Assembly (NCBI GenBank): GCA_050251555.1
Contig: JBFWMN010000078.1
Coordinates: forward strand, 1 to 5,182
Direction of reading: 5' to 3'
DNA: 5,182 nt
Origin: UBA2137 sp050251555
Lineage (GTDB): Bacteria; Pseudomonadota; Alphaproteobacteria; Micavibrionales; Micavibrionaceae
Position 1 is the first letter of the stretch. Each line of letters begins with the position of its first letter. The position numbers were made by a program, and so were the translations under genes. The notes beneath the pieces were generated by a model. The model ran no database searches. It was not told the origin of the DNA and saw nothing but the letters and a program-made list of their open reading frames with translations. Below are positions 5,099 through 5,182 of this stretch, piece after piece.

Positions 5099-5182
5099 CT
5101 TCTTTTTTTCCTTTATCGGCGTTTTCTCTTTTTTAATTCTTTTTGTTTATGGTAAATAAACCAAAACCGAGAAGAGGGTCTA
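5099..5182 (+). other. AT-rich tail after tRNA-Cys, possible leader of the next gene
   Basis: A run of seven T residues (5103-5109) begins five bases after the CCA end and may help end the tRNA transcript, although no dedicated hairpin precedes it. Further on, GTTTAT (5145-5150) and ATAAAC (5156-5161) form a six-base inverted repeat around GGTAA. GAAGAGG at 5171-5177 would suit a ribosome binding site for a rightward gene starting just past the window. No start codon for such a gene is present here. Confidence 0.3.

Noticed and set aside
5025..5182. tRNA-Cys as an occupied attachment site for a mobile element
   Set aside because: No duplicated tRNA 3' end, integrase or foreign-looking gene is visible within the window.

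Overview
The window looks like ordinary chromosomal core sequence from an alphaproteobacterium. The strongest clue is a clear popZ homologue (polar organising protein, DUF2497), a family essentially restricted to Alphaproteobacteria. It lies directly downstream of a TolC-family gene and a pcm-like methyltransferase gene, an order I recall from many alphaproteobacterial genomes. The ribosomal protein L31 lacks zinc-binding cysteines, as usual in that class. Base composition is moderate by eye, unlike high-GC Caulobacter or Rhizobium. The E. coli-type class IIA aldolase hints at a less-studied lineage, possibly Micavibrio-like, but that placement is a guess.

Layout. Positions 1-918 (+) hold the 3' part of a class II fructose-bisphosphate aldolase gene, closed by a two-part intrinsic terminator (943-977). 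A small unknown gene (1046-1333, +) and rpmE (1439-1675, +) follow. A terminator at 1701-1728, apparently bidirectional, separates this rightward block from a leftward block read from about 4.9 kb down to 1.9 kb: pcm-like (4219-4881), tolC (2555-4222) and popZ (1877-2458). The first two overlap by four bases (TTGA), and tolC has a TTG start with a well-placed Shine-Dalgarno sequence. A tRNA-Cys(GCA) gene lies at 5025-5098 (+), divergent from pcm. The last 84 bases are AT-rich and may end in the ribosome binding site of a gene beyond the window.

How the genes relate. The aldolase is central carbon metabolism, and rpmE and tRNA-Cys are translation. The pcm-tolC-popZ block joins a methyltransferase-fold protein, an outer-membrane efflux/secretion channel and a cell-pole scaffold. 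Gene order suggests co-transcription of at least the first two; no direct functional link is visible in sequence. I see no phage, insertion sequence, CRISPR array or defence system. The most distinctive points are the extremely acidic PopZ linker containing a 22-bp in-frame repeat, the Pro/Gln-rich extension on the TolC protein, and the altered active-site motifs of the pcm-like protein.
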